A DNA stretch of 64,000 nt, from positions 1 through 64,000 of the forward strand of contig NZ_FNFF01000013.1 in the NCBI RefSeq assembly GCF_900100315.1. Direction: 5' to 3'. The translations under genes and the position numbers were made by a program. A model generated the notes under the pieces. That model worked only from the letters and a program-made list of their open reading frames with translations. It had not been told where the DNA came from and did not search any database. Of the stretch, positions 7,881 to 16,634 are shown one piece after another. How positions within the stretch are numbered: position 1 is the stretch's first letter; the number at the start of each line of letters is the position of its first letter. The DNA is from Streptomyces indicus. Lineage in GTDB: Bacteria; Actinomycetota; Actinomycetes; Streptomycetales; Streptomycetaceae.

Positions 7881-7936
7881 GGTCAGACGCAGAGGGCCTC
7901 GCCGCACGATCGCGGCGAGGCCCTCTGCGTCTGACC
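7881..7936. terminator. Bidirectional terminator with a 25-bp stem
   Basis: A perfect 25-bp inverted repeat around the six-base loop ACGATC, with arms at 7881-7905 and 7912-7936. It separates the 77-residue gene from convergent moaA and is the longest perfect stem noticed in the window. Confidence 0.9.
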
Positions 7937-7944
7937 GGGGCGGC

Positions 7945-8937
7945 TCAGCCGCCGATCGCCGACATGGGGCGGGAGGGCTGCAGGAACGTCGGGTCGTCAA
8001 GGCCGGAACCGGCCTTCTTGCCCCACATCGCCAGCTTCCACAGGCGGGCCACCTCTTCGTCCGAGGAGTCCTCGGCGCGCAGGGCCGCGCGCAGGTCGGT
8101 CTCCTCGGTGGCGAACAGGCAGGTGCGGACCTGGCCGTCGGCCGTCAGGCGCGTACGGTCGCAGGCGCGGCAGAACGGGCGGGTGACCGAGGCGATCACC
8201 CCGACCGTGTGCGGGCCGCCGTCGACGATCCAGCGCTCGGCCGGGGCGGAGCCGCGCTCCTCCTGGCCCTCCTCGGTGAGCGTGAAGCGGGTGCGCAGCG
8301 ACTGGAGGATGTCGCCGGCGGTGATCATGCCTTCGCGCTTCCAGCCGTGCTGGGCGTCCAGGGGCATCTGCTCGATGAAGCGGAGCTCGTACTCGTTCTC
8401 CATCGCCCAGGCGAGGAGGTCCGGGGCCTCGTCGTCGTTGAGCCCCGGCATCAGGACCGCGTTGACCTTGACCGGGGTCAGGCCGGCCTCGCGGGCGGCG
8501 GCCATGCCGTCGAGCACGTCCTGGTGGCGGTCGCGGCGGGTGAGGGTCTTGAAGACGTCGGGGCGCAGGGTGTCCAGCGAGACGTTGACCCGGTCGAGGC
8601 CGGCGGCCTTCAGGGCCGTGGCGGTGCGCTTGAGGCCGATGCCGTTGGTCGTCAGGGACATCTTGGGGCGCGGCTCGAGGGCCGCGACGCGCTCGACGAT
8701 GCCGACGATCCCGGGGCGCAGCAGCGGCTCGCCGCCGGTGAAGCGGACCTCTTCGATGCCGAGGTGGGTGACGGCGATACGGATCAGGCGGACGATCTCG
8801 TCATCGGTGAGCAGATCGGGCTTGGCCAGCCACTGCAGGCCCTCCTCGGGCATGCAGTACGTGCACCGCAGATTGCACCGGTCGGTCAGTGAGACCCGGA
8901 GATCGGTGGCCACGCGGCCGAACGTGTCGATGAGCAC
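7945..8937 (-). CDS. moaA: GTP 3',8-cyclase (molybdenum cofactor biosynthesis protein A)
   Basis: Radical SAM enzyme that begins molybdopterin synthesis by converting GTP to 3',8-cyclo-7,8-dihydro-GTP. The first [4Fe-4S] cluster is bound by Cys21, Cys25 and Cys28 (CNLRCTYC) and the second by the C-terminal CRAC...C motif near 260-277. The protein ends in Gly-Gly, as functional MoaA does. GTG at 8937 is preferred over 8955 because GGGAGGGG lies just upstream and homologues begin LIDTFGRVATD. Length 330 residues, normal. No other molybdopterin gene is adjacent. Confidence 0.96.
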   Translation of the reverse strand: MLIDTFGRVATDLRVSLTDRCNLRCTYCMPEEGLQWLAKPDLLTDDEIVRLIRIAVTHLGIEEVRFTGGEPLLRPGIVGIVERVAALEPRPKMSLTTNGIGLKRTATALKAAGLDRVNVSLDTLRPDVFKTLTRRDRHQDVLDGMAAAREAGLTPVKVNAVLMPGLNDDEAPDLLAWAMENEYELRFIEQMPLDAQHGWKREGMITAGDILQSLRTRFTLTEEGQEERGSAPAERWIVDGGPHTVGVIASVTRPFCRACDRTRLTADGQVRTCLFATEETDLRAALRAEDSSDEEVARLWKLAMWGKKAGSGLDDPTFLQPSRPMSAIGG

Positions 8938-9034
8938 GTGGCCCCTCCCTCGCACATTCCGGTGAACGTCCTTCTGTGGAAAGCGTACGCGAGGGGGCTG
9001 ACACGCATCAGGGTGCTGATCGCACAGCTACGGC

Positions 9035-9070
9035 CACGGCCGCGTCGTAGAGTCCTACGACGCGGCCGTG
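9035..9070 (-). terminator. Terminator after actP
   Basis: A perfect 16-bp stem (9035-9050 with 9055-9070) around the four-base loop AGTC, about 50 bases beyond the actP stop. The following 8938-9034 region is the moaA upstream region. Confidence 0.8.
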
Positions 9071-9118
9071 AGCAGGGCGTATGCCATATACAAAGCGCCT
9101 TGCGCCGTACAGCGACGG

Positions 9119-10756
9119 TCAGTGGGCGCCCGTGCCGGTGAGCGAGCGGACCTCGAGCTCCGCGTACTTGCCGGTGTCGGGCTCCTCCTTGGACAGGACC
9201 GTGCCGAGCCAGCCCATGAGGAAGCCGAACGGGATGGAGATGAGGCCGGGGTTCTTCAGCGGGAACCAGGCGAAGTCCACGTCCGGGAACATCGCCTTCG
9301 GGTCGCCGGAGACGACGGGCGAGAACAGCACCAGGCCGACGGCGACGATCAGACCGCCGTAGATCGACCACAGCGCGCCCTGGGTGGTGAACCGCTTCCA
9401 GAACAGGCTGTAGAGGATCGTCGGCAGGTTGGCCGAGGCGGCGACCGCGAACGCGAGGGCGACCAGACCGGCGACGTTGAGGTCGCGGGCCATGGCGCCG
9501 AGCAGGATGGAGACCGCGCCGATGCCGATGGTGGCGAGGCGGGCCGCGCGGATCTCCTCCTTCTCGGTGGCCTGCCCCTTCTTGATGACGTTGGCGTAGA
9601 TGTCGTGCGCGAAGGAGGACGAGGAGGCCAGCGTCAGACCGGCGACCACGGCAAGGATCGTCGCGAACGCCACCGCGGAGATGGTGGCCAGCAGGATCGC
9701 GCCCCAGGCCGAGTCCACGCCGCCCAGGTGCAGGGCGAGCAGCGGGGCCGCGGTGTTGCCGGCCGGGTTGGAGGCGATGATCTCGTCCGGCTTGATCAGG
9801 GCCGCCGCGCCGAAGCCGAGCGCGATGGTCATCAGGTAGAAGCCGCCGATGATGCCGATCGCCCAGTTCACCGACTTACGGGCGGCCTTGGCGTTGGGCA
9901 CCGTGTAGAAGCGGATCAGGATGTGCGGCAGTCCCGCGGTGCCGAGCACCAGGGCGATGCCGAGCGAGATGAAGTCCAGCTTCGAGGTGGCGTTCAGGCC
10001 GTACTGGAGGCCGGGCTCCAGGAAGGCCGCGCCCTTGCCGCTGTTCTCGGCGGCGGTGCCGAGCAGGTCGGAGATGTTGAAGTTGAACTTGAGCAGCACC
10101 AGGAAGGTGATGAGCAGGGTGCCGCCGATGAGCAGCACCGCCTTGACCATCTGGACCCAGGTGGTGCCCTTCATGCCGCCGATGGACACGTACACGATCA
10201 TCAGGACGCCGACGAGGGCGACGATGCCGATCTTGCCCGCGTCCGAGGTGATGCCGAGCAGCAGCGAGACCAGGACACCCGCGCCCGCCATCTGCGCGAG
10301 CAGATAGAAGATCGAGACGACGATGGTCGAGGTGCCGGCGGCCGTACGGACGGGGCGCTGGCGCATGCGGTACGCGAGCACGTCGCCCATCGTGTAGCGG
10401 CCGGAGTTGCGCAGCGGCTCGGCGACGAGCAGGAGCGCCACCAGCCAGGCGACGAGGAAGCCGATCGAGTAGAGGAAGCCGTCGTACCCGAACAGGGCGA
10501 TGGCGCCCGCGATGCCGAGGAACGAGGCGGCCGACATGTAGTCGCCGGAGACCGCGAGGCCGTTCTGGAAGGCGCTGAAGGAGCGGCCGCCCGCGTAGAA
10601 GTCGGCGGCGTCCTTCGTCTGGCGGCCGGCCCAGATGGTGATGAAGAGCGTGGCGACGACGAAGGCCGCGAACAGCGAGATGATCAGCGGCCGGTGTTCG
10701 CTGGCCTCGTTGGCCGCGAGCACGGTGTCGCCCGCGAGCAAGGTCATGGGGCTCAT
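9119..10756 (-). CDS. actP: Cation/acetate symporter, sodium:solute symporter family
   Basis: Imports acetate and related short carboxylates with sodium across the cytoplasmic membrane. The 545-residue protein has about 13 transmembrane helices. Family motifs include FYAGGRSFSAFQNGLAVSGD near residues 52-71 and GTAGLPHILIRFYTVP in the middle. The start is ATG 10756, which overlaps the stop of the upstream DUF485 gene (ATGA), so the two are translated together. The pairing with a YjcH-like DUF485 protein is the classical yjcH-actP arrangement. A CRP-like palindrome precedes the pair. Confidence 0.94.
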   Translation of the reverse strand: MSPMTLLAGDTVLAANEASEHRPLIISLFAAFVVATLFITIWAGRQTKDAADFYAGGRSFSAFQNGLAVSGDYMSAASFLGIAGAIALFGYDGFLYSIGFLVAWLVALLLVAEPLRNSGRYTMGDVLAYRMRQRPVRTAAGTSTIVVSIFYLLAQMAGAGVLVSLLLGITSDAGKIGIVALVGVLMIVYVSIGGMKGTTWVQMVKAVLLIGGTLLITFLVLLKFNFNISDLLGTAAENSGKGAAFLEPGLQYGLNATSKLDFISLGIALVLGTAGLPHILIRFYTVPNAKAARKSVNWAIGIIGGFYLMTIALGFGAAALIKPDEIIASNPAGNTAAPLLALHLGGVDSAWGAILLATISAVAFATILAVVAGLTLASSSSFAHDIYANVIKKGQATEKEEIRAARLATIGIGAVSILLGAMARDLNVAGLVALAFAVAASANLPTILYSLFWKRFTTQGALWSIYGGLIVAVGLVLFSPVVSGDPKAMFPDVDFAWFPLKNPGLISIPFGFLMGWLGTVLSKEEPDTGKYAELEVRSLTGTGAH

Positions 10757-11151
10757 GCGCCGCCCTCCATACGGGACTTGATGGCCTCGGCCTTGGGGTC
10801 GAGCTTCGCGGCGGCGTGCCGCGAGTACCACCAGGCGATGAGGAACGTGGTGACGAACTGGAGGATGCCGAAGACGAAGGCGACGTTGATGTTGCCGAAG
10901 AGCTTGGCGCCCATGAAGCCGCCCGCGTAGTTCGAGAGCAGCACGTACAGCAGGTACCAGGTGATGAAGGCGACCGTGAGCGGGAACGCGAAGGAGCGGT
11001 AGGACCGGCGCAGTTCGCCGAACTCCGCGCTCTCCTGAACCTCGCGGAAGGCCTCGGTCGACGGTGTTTCGGGACCTGTTCCACCCTTCGAGGGTGGTGG
11101 TGCGTCGGTGGCCACGGAGACTCCTTGCGCAGAAGCGGTGGTTGGGGACAT
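10753..11151 (-). CDS. DUF485 (YjcH-like) membrane protein
   Basis: A 132-residue inner-membrane protein with two transmembrane helices at about 55-75 and 90-110, joined by a short loop with Asn and Gly. It has a polar N-terminal extension of about 40 residues. DUF485 proteins are almost always encoded just before ActP-type acetate symporters and are thought to assist them. ATG 11151 with GAGG upstream. The stop overlaps the actP start. Confidence 0.9.
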   Translation of the reverse strand: MSPTTASAQGVSVATDAPPPSKGGTGPETPSTEAFREVQESAEFGELRRSYRSFAFPLTVAFITWYLLYVLLSNYAGGFMGAKLFGNINVAFVFGILQFVTTFLIAWWYSRHAAAKLDPKAEAIKSRMEGGA

Positions 11152-11161
11152 ACGACCTCGC

Positions 11162-11177
11162 AGTGACGGGGATCACT
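11162..11177. promoter_or_regulatory. CRP-like palindrome upstream of the acetate transport pair
   Basis: AGTGA-N6-TCACT is a perfect palindrome ending 11 bases before the DUF485 start. It fits the GTGA-N6-TCAC half-sites of CRP family regulators, and acetate uptake is CRP-controlled in enteric bacteria. So close to the start codon, bound protein would more likely repress or tune than activate. Confidence 0.4.
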
Positions 11178-11460
11178 CCGGGCCGGAGGGCGACTCTAGG
11201 CCTCCGCGGCGTGATCCAACAGGGGGCTGATGCTGGCTTCTCCCCCTGCCAACCGCACGGCGACGCGCGCGTTCCGGTTCAACGCCCCACCCGTTCTGTC
11301 GGAAACTTTTTCGCCCGCTCCCGTCGCCCCATTGCTGGGCCCTCGTCACGGGCTATAGCTTCGCGTTCGTTACGCGCGTCAACTGGCCGGACATCACCAC
11401 CAGTTCGGGTGATTGCGCGTATCGGACAACCGTTCCCTCAACGGATGAAGTGGAGATCCC
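11178..11460. other. Divergent intergenic region between DUF485-actP and the subtilase gene
   Basis: About 280 bases without a supported gene. It must hold the promoters of both flanking units. I see no clear -35/-10 pair. A GGGGG...CCCCC inverted repeat lies near 11222-11245. The subtilase ribosome site (TGGAG) is about seven bases before its ATG. Confidence 0.4.
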
Positions 11461-12987
11461 ATGACTCATCTGCGTTCCAGACGGCGCCGCATCGCTGCGC
11501 CGCTGGGCCTGGTGCTCACCCTGGCCACGCTCGGCGTCGCCCCGGCCGCAGCCCAGGCCGCGACGTCGGCGGAGGTGCCGACGGCCACCACGCAGACCGG
11601 TCCGAAGCTTCCGTATGTGGTCAACACGCGGACGGACCACCGCACGATCTCCGCCGTGGAGAAGGCGATAGCCAAGGCCGGCGGTGAAGTCGTCATCACC
11701 TACCGGCAGATCGGCGTGATCGTCGTCCACTCGACGAACCCCTCGTTCGGCGAGCAGATACGCAAGGTGCGCGGCGTGCAGAGCGCGGGCGCGACTCGCA
11801 CGGCGCCGCTCGCACCGGCCGGCATCACGCAGGAGGGCGGCACCGACCGGCTCTCCGCGGCCGAGGCCGCGAAGGTCAGCGGCGAGGCCGGCCCGGGCCA
11901 GGAGCCCCTCGAAGCGGACCAGTGGGATCTGCGGGCGATCGGCGCGGACAAGGCCGCGAAGATCAACCCCGGCAGCGGCAAGGTCACCGTCGGCGTGATC
12001 GACACCGGTGTGGACGACACCCACCCGGACCTCGCGCCCAACTTCTCGGCCTCGCAGTCCGCGAGTTGTGTGGGCGGCAAGCCCGACACCTCCCCCGGCG
12101 CCTGGCGGCCGACCGACCCCACGCACGACCACGGCACGCACGTGGCCGGCGAGATCGCCGCCGCGCGCAACGGTGTCGGTGTCGCGGGTGTCGCCCCCGG
12201 CGTCAAGGTCGCGGGCATCAAGGTGTCCGAGCCCGACACCCAGCTCTTCTTCCCGGAGAGCGTGGTCTGCGCCTTCGTCTTCGCCGCGGACAAGGGCATC
12301 GAGATCACCAACAACAGCTACTACGTGGACCCGTGGCTGTACAACTGCATGGACGACCCCGACCAGCGGGCGATCGTCGACGCGGTCAACCGCTCGCAGC
12401 TGTACGCCCAGCGCAAGGGCACGCTCAACGTGGCGGCCGCGGGCAACTCCAACCACGACCTCGACTCCGACGCGATCGTGGACGACTCGAGCCCGGACGA
12501 CTCCACTCCGGTCGAGCGCACCATCGACCCGCACGAGTGCTTCGACATCCCGACGCAGCTGCCCGGTGTGGTCACGGTCAGCTCCACGGGCGTCAAGGGC
12601 GCCAAGTCGTACTTCTCCACGTACGGCAAGGGCGTCGTCGACGTCGCGGCGCCGGGCGGCGACAAGTACCAGATCCCCGACACCCCGTCGAAGAACGGCC
12701 GCATCCTGTCGACGCTCCCGGGCGGCGGCTGGGGCTTCAAGCAGGGCACCTCGATGGCGTCTCCGCACGCCGCCGGTGTGGCCGCGCTCCTCAAGAGCAA
12801 GTACCCGTGGGCGGGCCCGACGGCGCTCCAGTCCATGCTGAAGGCCCAGGCCGACAACCCGGGCTGCCCCACGGAGCCGTACGACGGCGACGGCGACGGC
12901 GTGGTGGACGCGTGGTGCAAGGAGGGCAAGCGCACCAACGGGTTCTACGGGGCCGGCATCGTCGACGCGCTGGACGCGGTGAACTGA
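11461..12987 (+). CDS. Secreted S8 family serine peptidase (subtilase)
   Basis: An exported protease of 508 residues. A signal peptide (basic MTHLRSRRRR, hydrophobic core to about 30, AQA site) is followed by a propeptide-like region of about 120 residues. The catalytic triad is visible: Asp in VIDTGVDD near 181, His in HDHGTHVAG near 225, and Ser in GTSMASPH at 431. The oxyanion Asn is in AAGNSN near 328. The catalytic domain contains several paired cysteines. Near the C-terminus, DGDGDGVVDAW resembles a calcium-binding Asp loop. The gene is monocistronic and closed by a hairpin at 13028-13065. Confidence 0.94.
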   Translation: MTHLRSRRRRIAAPLGLVLTLATLGVAPAAAQAATSAEVPTATTQTGPKLPYVVNTRTDHRTISAVEKAIAKAGGEVVITYRQIGVIVVHSTNPSFGEQIRKVRGVQSAGATRTAPLAPAGITQEGGTDRLSAAEAAKVSGEAGPGQEPLEADQWDLRAIGADKAAKINPGSGKVTVGVIDTGVDDTHPDLAPNFSASQSASCVGGKPDTSPGAWRPTDPTHDHGTHVAGEIAAARNGVGVAGVAPGVKVAGIKVSEPDTQLFFPESVVCAFVFAADKGIEITNNSYYVDPWLYNCMDDPDQRAIVDAVNRSQLYAQRKGTLNVAAAGNSNHDLDSDAIVDDSSPDDSTPVERTIDPHECFDIPTQLPGVVTVSSTGVKGAKSYFSTYGKGVVDVAAPGGDKYQIPDTPSKNGRILSTLPGGGWGFKQGTSMASPHAAGVAALLKSKYPWAGPTALQSMLKAQADNPGCPTEPYDGDGDGVVDAWCKEGKRTNGFYGAGIVDALDAVN

Positions 12988-13027
12988 CCGCACGGTTGAT
13001 GCACCGAGTTCGAGAACACTGAAGTAC

Positions 13028-13065
13028 CGCACGGGCGCGCCCCTTTCGAGGGGCGGGCCCGTGCG
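13028..13065 (+). terminator. Terminator after the subtilase gene
   Basis: A 17-bp stem with one mismatch around a TTCG loop, arms at 13028-13044 and 13049-13065, 41 bases past the subtilase stop and 50 before the P450 start. Confidence 0.8.
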
Positions 13066-13115
13066 CATGTGCGCAGCCCACCGCCCCGCCACTCCCCCGC
13101 CTCCGGAGGCCGCAG

Positions 13116-14396
13116 GTGAACGCGTCGCCGACCGCACTCCCCATCGACCCCCTGGTCCAGGATCTGGACAGCGAGACCGCCCGGCTGCGCGCGGCCGGAC
13201 CGATCGTCCGTATCGATCTGCTCGGCGCCCCCGCCTGGACGGTCACCTCGCTCGGCGTGGCCCGCCGGCTGCTCACCGATCCGCGGCTGGTGAAGGACAT
13301 CGGCGCGTGGGACCTGTTCGCCTCGGGCGCGGTGACGCGCGACTGGCCGCTGATCGGCATGGTCGACGTACCGCCGTCGATGTTCACCACGGACGGCGCG
13401 GAGCACCGGCGGCTGCGCACGAAGATCGCGCAGGCGCTGACCCCGCGCCGGGTGACGGAGCTGCGGCCGGTGATCGGTACGTATACCGAGCGGCTCCTGG
13501 ACGCGATGGCGGAGCGGGCGCGCACGGCGCCGGGCGAAGCGGTCGACCTCAAGCCGGCGTTCGCCGGGCCGCTGCCGATGGCCGTGGTCTGTCACCTGAT
13601 GGGGGTGGCGGAGTCCGAGATACCGCGGCAGATGCGCCTGTGGAAGGCGTTCTTCTCGATGCTCACACCCCAGGACGAGCGCCTCGCGGTGATGGCGGAG
13701 ATCTACGGGATCTTCCTGGCCATGGTCGACGAGAAGCGGACCGCGCCCGGTGACGACCTGACGAGCGCGCTGATCCTCGCCGACCAGGGCGGTGCGCCGA
13801 TGAGCCGCGAGGAGATCGCGGGCAACCTGCAGTCGATGATCGCCGCCGGGCACGAGACCACGATCGCGCTGCTGCTCAGTGCGGTACGCGGCCTGCTCAC
13901 CCATCCCGACCAGCTGGCCCTGGTGCTGGCCGGCGAGGTGCCGTGGGAGGCGGTGATCGAGGAGGCGCTGCGCTGGGATCCGCCGGTGACGCATCTGCTC
14001 ATGCGGTTCGCGACCGAGGACATCGTGGTGGCCGATGGGGGCGCCCCCGGCCCGAGCGGAGCCGGGAGCCCGGGGGACGACGGGTTCGTGATCGGCAAGG
14101 GCGAGGGCGTCGTGATGTCGTACCGCGCCATCGGCCGTGACACCGGAGCGTTCGGCGCGGACGCCGACTCCTTCGACATCACGCGGGCCGACGCCGGCCG
14201 TCATCTCGCGTTCGGGCACGGGCCGCACATCTGCCCGGGGGCCGCGCTCTCCCGTCTGGAGGCGGCCATCGCGCTGCCCGCCCTGTTCGCCCGCTTCCCG
14301 GGGCTGCGGCTCGCGGTGCCCGCCGAGGAACTGCGCAGGTCGCCGGTGCTGACGCAGAACGATCTGGAGGCGCTGCCGGTGGTGCTCGGCGACTGA
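13116..14396 (+). CDS. Cytochrome P450
   Basis: A soluble heme monooxygenase of 426 residues. The I-helix oxygen-binding motif AGHETT is at about 244-249, the ExxR pair is in EEALRW near 281-286, and the heme thiolate Cys373 lies in FGHGPHICPG. GTG 13116 follows GGAGG. Substrate unknown. No ferredoxin or ferredoxin reductase gene is adjacent, so it must use partners encoded elsewhere. Residues about 308-325 form a Gly/Pro/Ser-rich insertion encoded by a GC palindromic stretch like the repeats elsewhere in the window. It sits in a beta-strand region and may be a loop extension. Confidence 0.93.
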   Translation: MNASPTALPIDPLVQDLDSETARLRAAGPIVRIDLLGAPAWTVTSLGVARRLLTDPRLVKDIGAWDLFASGAVTRDWPLIGMVDVPPSMFTTDGAEHRRLRTKIAQALTPRRVTELRPVIGTYTERLLDAMAERARTAPGEAVDLKPAFAGPLPMAVVCHLMGVAESEIPRQMRLWKAFFSMLTPQDERLAVMAEIYGIFLAMVDEKRTAPGDDLTSALILADQGGAPMSREEIAGNLQSMIAAGHETTIALLLSAVRGLLTHPDQLALVLAGEVPWEAVIEEALRWDPPVTHLLMRFATEDIVVADGGAPGPSGAGSPGDDGFVIGKGEGVVMSYRAIGRDTGAFGADADSFDITRADAGRHLAFGHGPHICPGAALSRLEAAIALPALFARFPGLRLAVPAEELRRSPVLTQNDLEALPVVLGD

Positions 14397-14402
14397 GGTT
14401 GC

Positions 14403-14416
14403 GGGCCGATCGGCCC
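14403..14416. terminator. Short perfect palindrome after the P450 gene
   Basis: GGGCCGATCGGCCC, 14 bases, lies seven bases after the P450 stop. It could be a weak terminator or a protein site. Confidence 0.35.
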
Positions 14417-14424
14417 CGTCAACC

Positions 14425-14455
14425 ATTGCGACAATCACATTGTTTCGGTCAAAAT
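14425..14455 (+). promoter_or_regulatory. AT-rich promoter/operator candidate before the CopD-like gene
   Basis: This is the most AT-rich stretch in the area. It contains overlapping inverted repeats ATTG-CGA-CAAT and CAAT-CAC-ATTG, followed by TCAAAAT about eight bases before the ATG at 14462. TTGCGA lies 17 bases upstream of TCAAAA. A leaderless promoter with a regulator site across it is plausible but unproven. Confidence 0.35.
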
Positions 14456-14461
14456 CGATCA

Positions 14462-15514
14462 ATGACCGTGTCCCGCCCCTCCGTTGCGGCCGCCCCGGCC
14501 GAAGAAGCCGACGGCAGCAGGGGAGCTGACGCCCCGTCGGCCGCCGAGCGAAGATCCGCGCTGCGCCGCGGCGGCGCCGTGCTCGTCCTGCTGCTGCTCG
14601 CCGCGCTCGTCCCGCTGCTCGGACCCGACCTCGCGCTGTACGAGACGGGCGAGGCGGACGCGCCCGGCATCGGCCTGGTCACGCTCCTGCGGACGGTCAT
14701 GTTCGGCGCCTTGTGCGTCCTCGCCGGACACGCAGCCGACGGCTGGCTGACCCGGCGTGTGCCGGGCGCCCCCGCGCCACGGCCCGCGAACTGGTCCCTG
14801 GCCGCCGCCGGCCTCGGCGCCGTGGCCGCCGTATGGCTCGCCCTGATCGTGGCCAACGGCAACATCCCGCCGGACTCCCTCGCCGAACTGCGTCCCGGCC
14901 GGCTGTGGCAGACCACGGACGGCCGGCTCGCGCTCCTGGAGGTCAACGCGTTCATCGCGGCCGGGTACTGCGCCCAGTCACGACGCCCCGGCAGCGCGTT
15001 CCTGCCGCTCGCGGTGATGGCCGCGGCGGAGGCACTGCGCGCCCACCCCGCCATCGGCCCCGAGGAGGACCCACTGGTCGGCAGCGCGCTGACCCTGGTC
15101 CACCTCACCTCCGCCGCGCTCTGGGCCGGCGGGCTCCTGTGGGTGCTGCGCACCCTGCGCCTGTGGCGCCCGTGGCCCGCGCAGTCGGCCGCGCTGCTCG
15201 GGCTCTACGCGCGGGTCGCGGCGGTGCTGTTCGCCGCGATCACGGCCTCGGGCATCTGCTCGACCCTGCGGAAGCTGCCGCTCGACTCGCTGTTCACCAG
15301 CGCGTACGGGCGGGTGCTCGTCGCCAAGCTGCTGCTCGTCCTCGTGATCGCGGGGCTCGCCGTGGCGGCCAGGGCACGGCTGCGGCGCGGGGCCTGGGCG
15401 GCGATCGCCCCGGCCCGCGCCGAAGTGGTCGTGCTCGGTCTTGCGGTCGCCGTCTCGGCGCTGCTCACCGCGGTGCCGGCGCCGATCTGGTGGGACACCC
15501 CGCTGTGGGGCTAG
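14462..15514 (+). CDS. CopD-like copper resistance membrane protein
   Basis: An integral membrane protein of 350 residues with about eight transmembrane helices after a 35-residue polar N-terminus. The layout and the HLTSAALWAGGLLWVLRT segment near 210-230 match CopD/YcnJ-type proteins, which move copper across the membrane or handle it there. Conserved His in the HLTSAA helix is the likely ligand. ATG 14462 lacks a ribosome site but follows a possible leaderless promoter. It stands alone, closed by a hairpin at 15516-15537. Confidence 0.75.
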   Translation: MTVSRPSVAAAPAEEADGSRGADAPSAAERRSALRRGGAVLVLLLLAALVPLLGPDLALYETGEADAPGIGLVTLLRTVMFGALCVLAGHAADGWLTRRVPGAPAPRPANWSLAAAGLGAVAAVWLALIVANGNIPPDSLAELRPGRLWQTTDGRLALLEVNAFIAAGYCAQSRRPGSAFLPLAVMAAAEALRAHPAIGPEEDPLVGSALTLVHLTSAALWAGGLLWVLRTLRLWRPWPAQSAALLGLYARVAAVLFAAITASGICSTLRKLPLDSLFTSAYGRVLVAKLLLVLVIAGLAVAARARLRRGAWAAIAPARAEVVVLGLAVAVSALLTAVPAPIWWDTPLWG

Positions 15515-15515
15515 C

Positions 15516-15537
15516 CCGCGACGGCGCTGCGTCGCGG
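15516..15537. terminator. Bidirectional terminator between copD-like gene and dehydrogenase
   Basis: An 8-bp perfect GC stem (CCGCGACG with its complement) around GCGCTG, immediately after the CopD-like stop and before the stop of the convergent dehydrogenase gene. Confidence 0.65.
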
Positions 15538-15571
15538 CCAGGGACTACGACGTGCCCGGCGCCCTCGGCAC

Positions 15572-16615
15572 CTACGGCTTGACCAGCACCTTGAGCGCCG
15601 TCCGCGCGTCCATCGCCTTGTAGCCCTCCGGCACTTCCTCGAGGCCGACCGTCAGGTCGAAGACCGGGGACGGGTCGATGGTGCCGTCGAGCACGTCGGG
15701 CAGCAGCTCCGGGATGTACGTCCGTACCGGTGCGACACCGCCGCGCAGCGCGATGTTGCGGTCGAACATGACGCCCAGGTCGAGGCCCGTGCCGCTGCCG
15801 TGCGGGACGCCGACGAAGCCGATGGCGCCGCCGTCGCGGGTGATGTTCACGGCCGTGCTCATCGACTGCTCGGTGCCCACGGCCTCGACCACGCACATGG
15901 CGCCCTGGCCGCGGGTCAGGTTCCGTACCGCCTCGACGGCCTCCTCGCCACGCTCGGCGACCACGTCGGTGGCGCCGAACCGGCGGGCGATGTCCGTGCG
16001 CACCTGGTGGCGGCCGAGCGCGATGATCCGCTCGGCGCCGAGCCGCTTGGCGGCGAGCACCGCGCACAGGCCCACGGCGCCGTCGCCGACGACGGCCACG
16101 GTGGAGCCCTCGCGCACGCCCGCGCCGAGCGCCGCGTGGTGGCCGGTGCCCATGACGTCCGAGAGCGTGAGCAGCGCGGACAGCAGGTGGTCGTCGGAGG
16201 CGGCGTCGGCGGGCAGCTTCACCAGCGTGCCGTCGGCGTGCGGCACGCGGACGGCCTCGCCCTGGCCGCCGTCGTGCCCGACCGCGCCCCAGAAGCCGCC
16301 GTGCACGCAGGAGGTGGTGAGCCCCTCGGTGCAGTAGTCGCAGACGCCGTCGGACCACATGAACGGCGCGACGACGAGGTCGCCCGCCTGGAAGCCGCGC
16401 ACGTCGGAGCCGGTCTCCTCGACGATGCCGAGGAACTCGTGCCCGATCCGCTGCCCCTTCTGGCGCGCGGCCTCGCCGCGGTAGGCCCACAGGTCGCTGC
16501 CGCAGATGCAGGCCCGCAGGACGCGGAGGACCGCGTCGGTGGGCTGCTCGACCTTGGGGTCCGGCACCTCCTCCACACGCATGTCGTACGGGGCGTGGAT
16601 GGTGGTGGCGCGCAT
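15572..16615 (-). CDS. Zinc-dependent alcohol dehydrogenase family protein
   Basis: A medium-chain dehydrogenase of 347 residues using NAD(P)H and zinc. The catalytic zinc ligands are Cys in CICGSDLW near 38 and His-Glu in GHEFLG near 60. The structural zinc loop is reduced to CDYCTEGLTTSCVHG. The Rossmann motif VVGDGAVGLCAV is near 170-181. ATG 16615 is chosen on the AAGGA site and homologous starts. It lies 19 bases after the lysoplasmalogenase-like gene and is probably the third gene of that unit, where it could interconvert the released fatty aldehyde and alcohol. That role is inference and the true substrate is unknown. Confidence 0.88.
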   Translation of the reverse strand: MRATTIHAPYDMRVEEVPDPKVEQPTDAVLRVLRACICGSDLWAYRGEAARQKGQRIGHEFLGIVEETGSDVRGFQAGDLVVAPFMWSDGVCDYCTEGLTTSCVHGGFWGAVGHDGGQGEAVRVPHADGTLVKLPADAASDDHLLSALLTLSDVMGTGHHAALGAGVREGSTVAVVGDGAVGLCAVLAAKRLGAERIIALGRHQVRTDIARRFGATDVVAERGEEAVEAVRNLTRGQGAMCVVEAVGTEQSMSTAVNITRDGGAIGFVGVPHGSGTGLDLGVMFDRNIALRGGVAPVRTYIPELLPDVLDGTIDPSPVFDLTVGLEEVPEGYKAMDARTALKVLVKP

Positions 16616-16634
16616 GGCGGGTCGTCCTTCGGCT

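Noticed and set aside
9068..10930. 620-codon plus-strand ORF opposite actP
   Set aside because: Antisense shadow of a well-supported symporter gene; composition is Arg/Glu/Gly-rich noise with no motif.
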